NCBI GenBank assembly: GCA_003487805.1
Contig: DNNE01000120.1
Coordinates: 15,168 to 30,005, forward strand
DNA: 14,838 nucleotides
Reading direction: 5' to 3'
Source: Blastocatellia bacterium
Lineage (GTDB): Bacteria; Acidobacteriota; Blastocatellia; Pyrinomonadales; Pyrinomonadaceae
Shown here: in pieces, positions 7,179-13,530 of the stretch
Layout of the letters: each line of letters starts with the position of its first letter
Numbering within the stretch: position 1 is the stretch's first letter
Made by a program: the position numbers and the translations under genes
Notes under the pieces: model-generated
The model's database searches: none
What the model was told of the DNA's origin: nothing
Seen by the model: the letters and a program-made list of their open reading frames with translations, nothing else

Positions 7179-7688
7179 ATGCCTCGCCGAGAATTCAACG
7201 ACGATCACACTCCGGTTGGTTACTTAATAACTTTTCGATCTTACGGAACATGGATGCATGGCGACGACCGCGGTTCAGTTGATCGGCATCACCGTAGATA
7301 CTCTACGCCGACACTTCCAGCCAGTCCTCGGCGCAGGCTAATCGAGAGCGACTTACGCAAACGGCCACCAGTAAAGTTGAACGCCCCACAACGCACAGCA
7401 ATCGAAGGTGGAATACGAGAGACTTGCACAATTCGAAAGTGGACGCTGTGGGCCCTGAACGTTCGAAGCAATCACCCCCATTGCGTATTGACAGCACACT
7501 ACAACGCGAAACGCACTATGTCCACCCTGAAGGCAAACGCGACTCGGGCAATGAAGGACGCAGGATGCTGGAGAAGTGATCTTAGCCCATGGGCTCGAGG
7601 CGGAAGCACTAAGTATCTTTGGACCGAAGAAGAGCTGGCGAATGCGATCGCCTATGTAGTCGATGATCAGGGCGAGCCTCTGGACTAG
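7179..7688 (+). CDS. REP-associated tyrosine transposase (RAYT), Y1 family
   Basis: 169 residues of the IS200-like Y1 transposase superfamily. Seen directly: an early ITFRSYGTWMHGDDRGSVDR block (17-36), typical of this RAYT group. The metal-binding HUH-type pair is in NHPH (H99 and H101). The probable nucleophile is Y159 in AYVVDDQ, with Q164 following as in Y1 enzymes. Members act as single-strand endonucleases at the foot of REP hairpins. The frame is uninterrupted, so the protein is probably active. The start is ATG 7179; an ATG at 7168 is followed at once by TAA. No good ribosome site is visible, suggesting low expression. It is flanked within 51 bp and 1 bp by REP doublets, which is the strongest support for the RAYT call. 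It is slightly short for the superfamily, as is common in RAYTs. Confidence 0.9.
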   Translation: MPRREFNDDHTPVGYLITFRSYGTWMHGDDRGSVDRHHRRYSTPTLPASPRRRLIESDLRKRPPVKLNAPQRTAIEGGIRETCTIRKWTLWALNVRSNHPHCVLTAHYNAKRTMSTLKANATRAMKDAGCWRSDLSPWARGGSTKYLWTEEELANAIAYVVDDQGEPLD

Positions 7689-7689
7689 C

Positions 7690-7803
7690 GTTACAGAACC
7701 GCGAGCGGTAGCGAGCGGGTTAAGGCAGCAACTTGCGTGATCGGCATAGTACTAACCCGAGTTGAGTCTTTATCCCGCTCGCTACCGCTCGCGGTTCTGT
7801 AAC
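7690..7803. repeat. REP doublet downstream of the RAYT gene
   Basis: A perfect 30-bp inverted repeat at 7690-7719 and 7774-7803 with a 54-bp spacer. The sequence is the same REP unit as at 7005-7127, but the flank types are swapped: TTAAGGCAGCAAC on the gene side and ATAAAGACTCAAC (read inward from 7803) on the outside. It ends 7 bp before the -10 box of the next gene. Confidence 0.9.
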
Positions 7804-7810
7804 CTTGAGC

Positions 7811-7816
7811 TATAAT
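7811..7816 (+). promoter_or_regulatory. Consensus -10 box for a leaderless methyltransferase mRNA
   Basis: A perfect TATAAT lies 7 nt before the ATG at 7824, which is the spacing of transcription start, and no Shine-Dalgarno sequence is present. The place where a -35 box should be (about 7788-7793) is inside the REP doublet and shows no TTGACA-like hexamer. The REP element therefore forms the upstream half of this promoter or has replaced it. Confidence 0.65.
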
Positions 7817-7823
7817 CCGGCTC

Positions 7824-8480
7824 ATGAAAGCTAGACTCGACGCCATCATAAAACTCGAACCAGCGGAGTATCTCGATCAGCTACTTCCCGCAAGCGATGA
7901 ATTGCTTGCTGAGATGGAAAGCTACGCGGCTGAGCATCGCGTGCCCATCGCCGATCGAGAGGTTGCTCGCTTTATCGAAATCACTGCCCGCGCAATAAAT
8001 GCCCGGCGCGCTCTCGAATGCGGAATGGCGATTGGCTATTCGGTGATTCATCTGTTGCGGGGCATGGGTGCAGACGGCCGCGTATTCACCATCGATCCAA
8101 GCGACGAGATGATCAAATTGGCTGACGGTTATCTCACCCGCGCGGGTCTGCGCGAGCGAACGCAAATCGAAAAGGGATACGCGCTCGAAGTCATTCCCCG
8201 GCTCAACGAAACCTTCGATCTCCTGTTCATCGACGCTGTGAAAGAGGAGTATCGCGGTTATCTCGATCTGGCTCTGCCAAAACTGCGAATCGGCGGTGTG
8301 ATCATCTGCGACAATCTTCTATGGGGTGGCCAGGTCGCGGGTGAGATTCGCTCAGACGATCAGAAAGCGTCAACGGAAGCGCTCCGCGAATTCAACAAGT
8401 ACTTCGCTAATCACCCGCAGTTGCGCGCAGAGGTTATGGCGGTGGGTGACGGTTTGGGGTACGCAGTGAAGATTAATTAG
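7824..8480 (+). CDS. SAM-dependent O-methyltransferase (family 3, TrmR/CCoAOMT-like)
   Basis: 218 residues of the metal-dependent class I O-methyltransferase family. SAM-binding motif I is ALECGMAIGYS (63-73), with an acidic D91 at the end of the next strand (VFTIDPSD). The family signature FIDAVKEEYRGYLDLALPKL (135-154) gives a metal ligand at D137, and D163/N164 in IICDNLLWGG supply the others. Members methylate catechols, small metabolites or, for TrmR of Bacillus, 5-hydroxyuridine in tRNA. The neighbouring TsaC-type tRNA modification gene makes a tRNA role attractive, but this is only context. Start ATG 7824 follows a consensus -10 box and lacks a ribosome site, so leaderless translation is likely. 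Length is normal for the family. Confidence 0.88.
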   Translation: MKARLDAIIKLEPAEYLDQLLPASDELLAEMESYAAEHRVPIADREVARFIEITARAINARRALECGMAIGYSVIHLLRGMGADGRVFTIDPSDEMIKLADGYLTRAGLRERTQIEKGYALEVIPRLNETFDLLFIDAVKEEYRGYLDLALPKLRIGGVIICDNLLWGGQVAGEIRSDDQKASTEALREFNKYFANHPQLRAEVMAVGDGLGYAVKIN

Positions 8481-8483
8481 CCG

Positions 8484-8673
8484 GAGCGCCGAGAGGCGCG
8501 AAATGTAATAGCCCTGGGCGTTAGCCCAGGGTCAATAATTCCCAAACTCTTTTTAGCCCTGAAAGGGCGAGATGGCCGGCAAACCTATTTCGCCCTTTCA
8601 GGGCTTTGATGTGAAAATGATCGTCTTCCCAGCGCGTTGCGCTGGGCTATTGCATGTCGCGCCGTCGGCGCTC
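8484..8673. repeat. 190-bp palindromic island with three internal hairpins
   Basis: Outer arms at 8484-8514 and 8644-8673 are imperfect inverted copies (shared GAGCGCCGA, GGCGCGA, AATAGCCC). Each arm runs into its own hairpin: CCCTGGGC/GCCCAGGG with a GTTA loop (8512-8531), and CCCAGCGC/GCGCTGGG with a GTT loop (8628-8646). The centre is a perfect 16-bp inverted repeat at 8555-8570 and 8590-8605, beginning AGCCCTGAAAGGG. Stem sequences differ between the two side hairpins while pairing is kept, which supports structural selection. No coding frame is present. It fills almost the entire gap between the methyltransferase stop and the TsaC-type start. Confidence 0.8.
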
Positions 8674-8691
8674 AGTTAATCGAGACTCTCC

Positions 8692-9336
8692 GTGATTCAA
8701 CTAGGAAACGAATCTCTTGATCGAGCCGCTGAGGCAATTTCTCGCGGCGGGATCATTGCTTTTCGCACCGACACACTCTATGGACTGGGCGCAAACCCTT
8801 TTAATCGTGAAGCCGTTCGCCGTATCAAACAGCTCAAAGGCAGGGAAGAGAACAAGCCGATTTTGATCGTCATCAGCGATTACGATCAACTTTATCGCTT
8901 CATCGACGACGTCTCGCCGGCATTCGAGCTGCTCGCAAAACATTTCTGGCCCGGCGCGCTAACATTGATCGGCCGCGCCTGCGCGAGTATTCCGGAAGAG
9001 ATTACGGCCGGCACCAAATCGGTGGGTGTTCGTTTACCTGATGATGATCGCGTGCGCGCCATCGTGAGAAGTTGCGGCGGAGCCTTAACTGCCACTAGCG
9101 CGAACCCTTCAGACGCTGCGCCGGCTGGAAGCGCGCGTGAAGTTCACGAGTACTTTGATGATGCGATCGATCTGATTATCGATGATGGAGAAGTGGAGAG
9201 CGAGCTTCCGTCGACAGTTGTTGATGTTTCAGGCCCAGAGCCAGGGTTGATTCGCGAAGGTGTGATCGCGTGGGCGAAGCTGCAGGACGAATTCCGTCGC
9301 TTCATCGCGACTGATTCCTCTCCTCTGGGAGGGTAA
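8692..9336 (+). CDS. tsaC: L-threonylcarbamoyladenylate synthase (TsaC/Sua5/YrdC family)
   Basis: 214 residues of the YrdC-like family, which makes threonylcarbamoyl-AMP from threonine, bicarbonate and ATP for the t6A37 modification of ANN-decoding tRNAs. Motifs seen: RTDTLYGLGANPFN at 25-38, the KxR-type nucleotide-binding KGREENKP at 49-56, WPGALTLI at 86-93, SVGVRLPDD at 110-118, the signature TATSANPSDAAPA at 133-145, and PSTVVDVSG at 173-181 followed by LIREG. Length fits the single-domain TsaC type rather than the longer Sua5 type with a C-terminal domain. The first in-frame start is GTG 8692, 19 bp after the palindromic island, with no strong ribosome site. The naming could be tsaC or ywlC-like; the family is certain. 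Confidence 0.92.
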   Translation: MIQLGNESLDRAAEAISRGGIIAFRTDTLYGLGANPFNREAVRRIKQLKGREENKPILIVISDYDQLYRFIDDVSPAFELLAKHFWPGALTLIGRACASIPEEITAGTKSVGVRLPDDDRVRAIVRSCGGALTATSANPSDAAPAGSAREVHEYFDDAIDLIIDDGEVESELPSTVVDVSGPEPGLIREGVIAWAKLQDEFRRFIATDSSPLGG

Positions 9337-9353
9337 TCGACTCATCAACTGAA

Positions 9354-9468
9354 CCTTCGTGTCTTTTCGTGAGCCCTGGTTCGTGTGATTTCGTGGTTTC
9401 GTTCTTGTTAATTCAGCTGCAAAACACACCACGAAATCACACGAACACAAAACCAACCCACACGAAGG
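9354..9468. repeat. TTCGTG-based inverted repeat between convergent genes
   Basis: A perfect 19-bp inverted repeat occupies 9379-9397 (GTTCGTGTGATTTCGTGGT) and 9428-9446, with a 30-nt loop. Outer 9-bp arms CCTTCGTGT (9354-9362) and ACACGAAGG (9460-9468) also pair. The left half contains TTCGTG four times. It lies between the ends of the TsaC-type gene and the minus-strand binding-protein gene, so it could insulate convergent transcripts, but there is no T run of terminator type. Confidence 0.8.
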
Positions 9469-9531
9469 CGCGCAGGTCTGATGAGTCTGTAGCTAAAGAT
9501 GCTCTCCCTGACGGTCGGGCTTCTGACACTT

Positions 9532-11163
9532 CTACTGAAGCGTCAAATCTTTCACAAATCCCCAGTCGCCGCTCGCGTTCACATGAATGTTGCCGACGTT
9601 CTTTTTGGCGATCACCATGTTCGCCTGGTACCAGAGTGGAAACACCGGCACGTCGCGGCCGACGATCTCCTGGGCTTTCGCATAGAGCGGACCAGCGACC
9701 GCGTGGTCGTAGGTGTTCTTAGCATCGTCAAGGATCTTATCCAATTCAGGATTACTGTAACGGCTGCGATTGAGGCCGCCGGTCTGGCTGGCAATTTCTG
9801 ACGTCGCGAAGAGGTCGTGATAGAAGATCGGATCCTGATTGCCACCGACCCATTGGCTATAGTTGATCTGAAACTGACCGTTCTGGACCAGCTGTCGCAT
9901 GGTGTTGAATTCCGATGTTTCAATCGTGACTGGCACACCGACGCTTGCTAAATAATTCTGAATCACACTGGCATATTGGCGTGCGGCTGCGCTGCTGCCC
10001 GAAATCCGAAAAAGCAAAGGTTTTGTCCAACGCATTTGTGGCCCATCGCCATCCGGATCGCGGAAGCCCGCTTCGTCCAGCAACTGCTTTGCCTTATTAG
10101 GATCGAATTGATAAGTCACTGGCTTTGCATAGGCCCACGAGGCTTCGGGCAGAATACTGTGGGCGATTATTCCCTGGTCCAAAACCAAATCGCGTATGAG
10201 GCTCTCACGATTAATAGCGTAGGCTATGGCCTGGCGAACCTTAACGTTATCCAAAGGCGGTTCTTTGGTATTGAAAGTCAGCAGGTTCAGATTCGATCCA
10301 GGGAATTTTTGTACATTTAGATTCGGGTCCTGAGCCAAAGACTTTATCGCATCCGGCGAAAGACTCGTCGCCAATGGGGCGATATCCACACGTCCGCTAC
10401 GCAGTTCGGCTTGCATCGCGTTCGCGTCCGCAATTACTCGGACACGCAACGTGGGAATGTGTGGCGGCCCATCGTAGTAATTCGAATTAGCTTCGAGATC
10501 GAGCACTTGCTGAGTGGAATCGTAGCTCTTGAATTTGAATGGACCAGTGCCGAGCGGATGGATTGCTTGTTCTGGCGGCTTCCCATTCTTTGTGTCGGGT
10601 TCGTAAGTACCCTTCGGAATGATCGCGATTGGAACCAGGTTAGGAAGCAATCCCGTCCACTGCTTGTTTAGCTGAATCACCAGCGTGTGTGGATCAGGCG
10701 CTTCGACACTCTTGACGTATGCCGTGCGATTCGCGCCCGCACCTTCGAAGAAGCTCGCCGACTTGGCAAAGCTGTTTCCCAGAACTGTATCCAGCGTGTA
10801 CTTCGCATCAGCAGATGTGAATGGCCGGCCGTCGTGGAACGTCACGCCGTCCCGCAGAATGAAAGTGAACGTCAATCCATCATCGGATCGTTGAATGTTC
10901 GAAGCGAGTTCCGGCACGTAATCGAACTTTTCGTCCTTCTTCACCAGGGAATTGAACATCAATGCGCGGACCCGTTCGCTGGCCGCATCGACCGACGGCG
11001 AGCCGATTGGATCGATTGTCTTGACGTTATCCGAAAGAGCGATGACGAAACCGTTGCTGCGATTTCGCCGGCAGGATGAGCCGCTGCATAAGAGGACGGC
11101 AACACATCCGATCAAGGCGAACAGCCGCCAGGACCTGCGTTCAGACGGAAGGCTATTACACAT
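9532..11163 (-). CDS. ABC-type substrate-binding protein, family 5 (peptide/oligopeptide type)
   Basis: 543 residues. A basic N-terminus (SERRSWR) and hydrophobic core (LFALIGCVAVLLC) form a signal; C31 in SGSSC could be the lipidation site, but the box lacks the usual Leu at -3. The mature protein has family hallmarks: DNVKTIDP early, LRDGVTFHDGRPFTSADAKYT, HPLGTGPFKF, VRQAIAYAINRE, and a C-terminal PLYAKAQEIV..DVPVFPLWYQ. Family 5 proteins deliver di- or oligopeptides, nickel or muropeptides to an ABC permease; no permease is in the window. The start is ATG 11163, which overlaps the stop of the upstream NagZ-like gene by 8 nt and has GGGAGA just upstream. The frame stays open to 11286, but that extension lies inside the other gene and hides the signal peptide. 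Pairing with NagZ suggests a muropeptide or peptide ligand, as for MppA. Confidence 0.9.
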   Translation of the reverse strand: MCNSLPSERRSWRLFALIGCVAVLLCSGSSCRRNRSNGFVIALSDNVKTIDPIGSPSVDAASERVRALMFNSLVKKDEKFDYVPELASNIQRSDDGLTFTFILRDGVTFHDGRPFTSADAKYTLDTVLGNSFAKSASFFEGAGANRTAYVKSVEAPDPHTLVIQLNKQWTGLLPNLVPIAIIPKGTYEPDTKNGKPPEQAIHPLGTGPFKFKSYDSTQQVLDLEANSNYYDGPPHIPTLRVRVIADANAMQAELRSGRVDIAPLATSLSPDAIKSLAQDPNLNVQKFPGSNLNLLTFNTKEPPLDNVKVRQAIAYAINRESLIRDLVLDQGIIAHSILPEASWAYAKPVTYQFDPNKAKQLLDEAGFRDPDGDGPQMRWTKPLLFRISGSSAAARQYASVIQNYLASVGVPVTIETSEFNTMRQLVQNGQFQINYSQWVGGNQDPIFYHDLFATSEIASQTGGLNRSRYSNPELDKILDDAKNTYDHAVAGPLYAKAQEIVGRDVPVFPLWYQANMVIAKKNVGNIHVNASGDWGFVKDLTLQ

Positions 11164-12304
11164 GCGATTCTCCCGGATAGATATATTCCAGTCTCTTGTT
11201 AAGCTCTCGGATATCATTTGCCAACTTTTCATATCGTTCCATGTCGAGCGGCCGCGGCCCCTGGGCCAATGTTTTGGTTGCTGCAATTCGCTTGAGCGAA
11301 CCCTGGATGCGACGCTCGCTGAGCTGTTTGTTGCGCGCCGCTTCCACTAACGCGTGGTAACCCCGGCGAATGGTTGTGGGCGTGGCGCAAATCAGCAGCA
11401 TGTCTTCGCCCGCATTGAATGCTTTCACGACTGCTTCCTCGATTTCATACTGCTTGGCAATGGCGCCCATCTCTAAGTCGTCAGTCACTACCAGATGTCT
11501 GTATCCCATTTCCTTGCGCAGCAGCTGAGAGACGATGGTGGGGCTGATCGAAGCCGGCTCGACCAGGCCGCCGGTCGTTCCTTTCTCGATGTTGATGTTG
11601 GGAAAGCCGCCGTGACTAACCATCACCACGCGCACGCGATCGTCGGCGCGCTGAAACAGTTCGATGTAAGGAGCGAGATCCTGTGCGAGCAAGTCGTCGC
11701 GCGACAGCGGCACCATCGGCATTTCAATGTGCGAGTCGACGGTCCCGGCCCCGATTCCCGGAAAATGTTTTAAGCAACCCAGGCATCCGGTGCCTTGCAG
11801 CCCGCGCATGTAGACGGTTGTGTAACCGAGAACTTCGCCGGGTGAACTGCCAAACGAACGCGAGTAGAGTCCGTTGGTCAGTTGACTGCGCTCCTGGGTG
11901 ATGATCGACATCACCGGCGCAAAGTTTATATCGATCCCGAGCATGCGCAGCAGTTCGCCCGTGATGCTTCCCAACGTGCGCACGCCGGCAAGATCGCCGT
12001 GCTGGCGGAGAGCGCGCGCGGAAGGCATCGCAGGAAAAATCTCGCGCAGACGATCGACCAGGCCACCTTCCTGATCGATGCCACATAACAGCTGTGTAGG
12101 CACCAGCGCTCGCGCGTCATCCAGCAACTTGCGCACTTGATCCGGAGAGTCGACGTTGCGGCCGAAAAGAATTATTCCCCCGGGTTTGATCTCTTCGATC
12201 AATTCACGCGCTTCGGAATCGATTGTCTTACCCGGCAGTCCGATGAAAAAGAATTGGCCAATCTGTTGTTCGAATGGCAGCGACAGGAATCGGTCAGATG
12301 GCAT
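11156..12304 (-). CDS. nagZ: Glycoside hydrolase family 3 beta-N-acetylhexosaminidase (NagZ-like)
   Basis: 382 residues, one GH3 catalytic barrel. NagZ removes GlcNAc from GlcNAc-anhydroMurNAc muropeptides. Seen: KPGGIILFGRNV (40-51), GIDQEGGLVDRL (75-86), INFAPVMSI (126-134), the catalytic loop KHFPGIGAGTVDSH (179-192) with D190 and H192 as the acid/base dyad, SHGGFPNI (230-237), and TDDLEMGAI (274-282) with nucleophile D275. The His of the common KHFPGHG motif is Ile here, which is a known kind of variation. There is no signal peptide, so it is probably cytoplasmic. The start ATG 12304 has AGGGG upstream at good spacing. A C-terminal tail of about 40 residues is charged and helical. It is the first gene of a two-gene operon with the binding protein and is divergent from the MurU/AmgK-like genes. 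The gene name follows family and context; other GH3 hexosaminidases cannot be excluded. Confidence 0.88.
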   Translation of the reverse strand: MPSDRFLSLPFEQQIGQFFFIGLPGKTIDSEARELIEEIKPGGIILFGRNVDSPDQVRKLLDDARALVPTQLLCGIDQEGGLVDRLREIFPAMPSARALRQHGDLAGVRTLGSITGELLRMLGIDINFAPVMSIITQERSQLTNGLYSRSFGSSPGEVLGYTTVYMRGLQGTGCLGCLKHFPGIGAGTVDSHIEMPMVPLSRDDLLAQDLAPYIELFQRADDRVRVVMVSHGGFPNINIEKGTTGGLVEPASISPTIVSQLLRKEMGYRHLVVTDDLEMGAIAKQYEIEEAVVKAFNAGEDMLLICATPTTIRRGYHALVEAARNKQLSERRIQGSLKRIAATKTLAQGPRPLDMERYEKLANDIRELNKRLEYIYPGESHV

Positions 12305-12420
12305 TTGTCCCCTGAATGAATAGCGATGTGAAAAGCCGGCGGTTAGCTTACGACACTGGAGCGATCAGCTTCAAATGAATTACGCGAATATTTTTCTTAT
12401 TACCAACAGAAGGAGCGCTT

Positions 12421-12441
12421 ATGAGTACTAAATCAGTTTGA
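12421..12441 (+). pseudogene. Six-codon mini-ORF with strong ribosome site (possible gene remnant)
   Basis: AAGGAG at 12410-12415, a 5-nt spacer and ATG 12421 begin a frame reading MSTKSV before TGA. The ribosome site is one of the best in the window, yet the frame ends just before the hairpin repeat at 12447. It may be the start of a gene whose body was lost next to a repeat, or a short leader peptide. The first codons recall MISTKS of the secreted protein at 4561, but the match is too short to mean much. Confidence 0.35.
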
Positions 12442-12446
12442 GGTAG

Positions 12447-12488
12447 CACGCGCATCCTGCGCGTGATTTCACGGGCGAGACGCCTGTG
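12447..12488 (+). repeat. Two tandem GC-rich hairpins
   Basis: CACGCGCA and TGCGCGTG form a perfect 8-bp stem with loop TCC (12447-12465). Five bases later CACGGGCG and CGCCTGTG form an 8-bp stem with one G-T wobble and loop AGA (12470-12488). No T run follows. Loop surroundings (GCATCCTGC and GCGAGACGCC) match those at 5459-5478 and 4426-4443, so these are probably dispersed repeat units upstream of the nucleotidyltransferase gene. Confidence 0.65.
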
Positions 12489-12516
12489 CCACTCTGGTCG
12501 TTGGAGCTTTTTCCAT

Positions 12517-12522
12517 TAGAAT
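12517..12522 (+). promoter_or_regulatory. Candidate -10 box for the MurU-like gene
   Basis: TAGAAT (five of six consensus positions) ends 7 nt before the ATG at 12530, the same spacing as TATAAT to ATG 7824. There is no Shine-Dalgarno site. A leaderless transcript beginning at 12530 would fit and would exclude the ATG at 12521, which overlaps the hexamer. No good -35 box is seen. Confidence 0.45.
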
Positions 12523-12529
12523 GACTTTG

Positions 12530-13510
12530 ATGAAAGGAATGATTCTGGCAGCGGGATTTGGCGAGCGTCTTTGGCCGTTGACTGCCGATCGCACCAAACC
12601 GGCCCTGCCCGTGCTGGGGAAGCCGCTGGTTGGTTACGTCGCGGAATACCTGGCGAGCTTTGGAATCAAAGACGTGGTCGTGAATCTCCATCACGAGCCC
12701 GAATCGGTGCGGCGCGCGCTCGGTGATGGAAGCGACTTTGGCGTGCATCTCGAGTACGTGCACGAGCCGGTGATTCTGGGCACCAGCGGTGCGCTTGATA
12801 ATGCGCGCGCCTTTCTTGACGGCGAGACCTTCGCCGTTGTTAACGGCAAACTGATCACCGATCTTGATCTGAATGCGGCCCTGGCCCATCATCGCGCGCA
12901 GAATGCTTTGGCCACCCTGGTCCTGAAACGCAACACCGCCCGCGAGCGCTTTAGTATGGTCGAGACGCATGATGGTTTGGTTACGCGTTTCGCCGGCATG
13001 CCCTCCGTAACCCAACCTTTCGCTGACGATCCACCGCTGATGTTCACTGGCATTCAAATCCTCGAGCCACGCATCTTTGACTATATTCCGCGAAACGTTT
13101 TTTCTGACACCGTCGTCAAGGTCTATCCGCAGGCGATCGCGAATGGGGAGCGGATCGTCGCCCACGTTGCCGAGGGCATGTGGTTCGAGCTTTCAACTTT
13201 GCAGCGATACCTCGATATCAGTCTGGCCCTGCTGCGCGAACAGGGTCGTCCTCTCTACGCGGGCCGGAAGGCTGTCATTGATTCCGGTGCAGATGTCCGG
13301 GATTCAATTCTGTGGGACGATGTCATTGTTGAAGGCGGGGCGACAGTGCGACGGGCGATCCTCGGCGATCGCGTGCGCATTCGCCAGGGCGAAGTGATCG
13401 AAAACTGCGTCGTCGTCCGCAAAGAGATCATCGCCGGCAAAGAGAAACCATCAAAGGCGCTTCCGGGTGAAACAAGAGGCGAGAATTTTGTCGTCTCCTT
13501 ATCGCAGTGA
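12530..13510 (+). CDS. MurU-like sugar-1-phosphate nucleotidyltransferase with C-terminal hexapeptide domain
   Basis: 326 residues from ATG 12530. The start MKGMILAAGFGERLWPLT matches the family N-terminus; an ATG three codons earlier lies in the presumed -10 box. The Rossmann-like transferase part (1-235) has the nucleotide loop LAAGFGERLWPLT..RTKPALPVLGKP with K23, and EPVILGTSGAL at 80-89. Residues 245-300 look like a left-handed beta-helix (AVIDSGADVRDSILWDDVIVEGGATV), as in GDP-mannose pyrophosphorylases. MurU of Pseudomonas makes UDP-MurNAc and is shorter (about 223 residues). Two usual metal-ligand motifs are altered: NGD reads NGK (K107) and WxDxGT reads WFELST (E220). The next gene is AmgK-like, which favours MurNAc-1-phosphate uridylylation; a GlcNAc or mannose substrate remains possible. 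Confidence 0.85.
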   Translation: MKGMILAAGFGERLWPLTADRTKPALPVLGKPLVGYVAEYLASFGIKDVVVNLHHEPESVRRALGDGSDFGVHLEYVHEPVILGTSGALDNARAFLDGETFAVVNGKLITDLDLNAALAHHRAQNALATLVLKRNTARERFSMVETHDGLVTRFAGMPSVTQPFADDPPLMFTGIQILEPRIFDYIPRNVFSDTVVKVYPQAIANGERIVAHVAEGMWFELSTLQRYLDISLALLREQGRPLYAGRKAVIDSGADVRDSILWDDVIVEGGATVRRAILGDRVRIRQGEVIENCVVVRKEIIAGKEKPSKALPGETRGENFVVSLSQ

Positions 13511-13530
13511 TAAGATTCGCTTACATGATG

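Larger units (their letters stand above)
7005..7803 (+). mobile_element. RAYT locus: transposase between mirror-image REP doublets
   Basis: The unit contains a 123-bp REP doublet, 51 bp, the transposase gene, and a 114-bp REP doublet beginning 2 bp after the stop codon. The two doublets are in mirror image: ATAAAGACTCAA-type units face outward and TTAAGG-type units face the gene. RAYTs are domesticated IS200/IS605-like Y1 transposases associated with REP spread. Whether the 799-bp unit ever moves as a whole is unknown. No clear target duplication is visible. Confidence 0.75.

Noticed and set aside
7005..7803. CRISPR array
   Set aside because: Only four repeat units, in alternating orientation, around a transposase gene; no regular direct repeats or spacers.
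6999..7809. Target-site duplication around the RAYT unit (CCTTG on both sides)
   Set aside because: Only about five bases match and on the right side one base belongs to the REP itself. Y1-type enzymes also do not normally make target duplications.
11164..11286. N-terminal extension of the binding protein by 41 residues
   Set aside because: It lies inside the NagZ-like gene in another frame and would bury the signal peptide. ATG 11163 has a ribosome site.
12428..13165. Minus-strand open frame of 245 codons opposite the nucleotidyltransferase
   Set aside because: It is the antisense shadow of a clear enzyme gene, has low-complexity features of reverse translation and runs through the hairpins.
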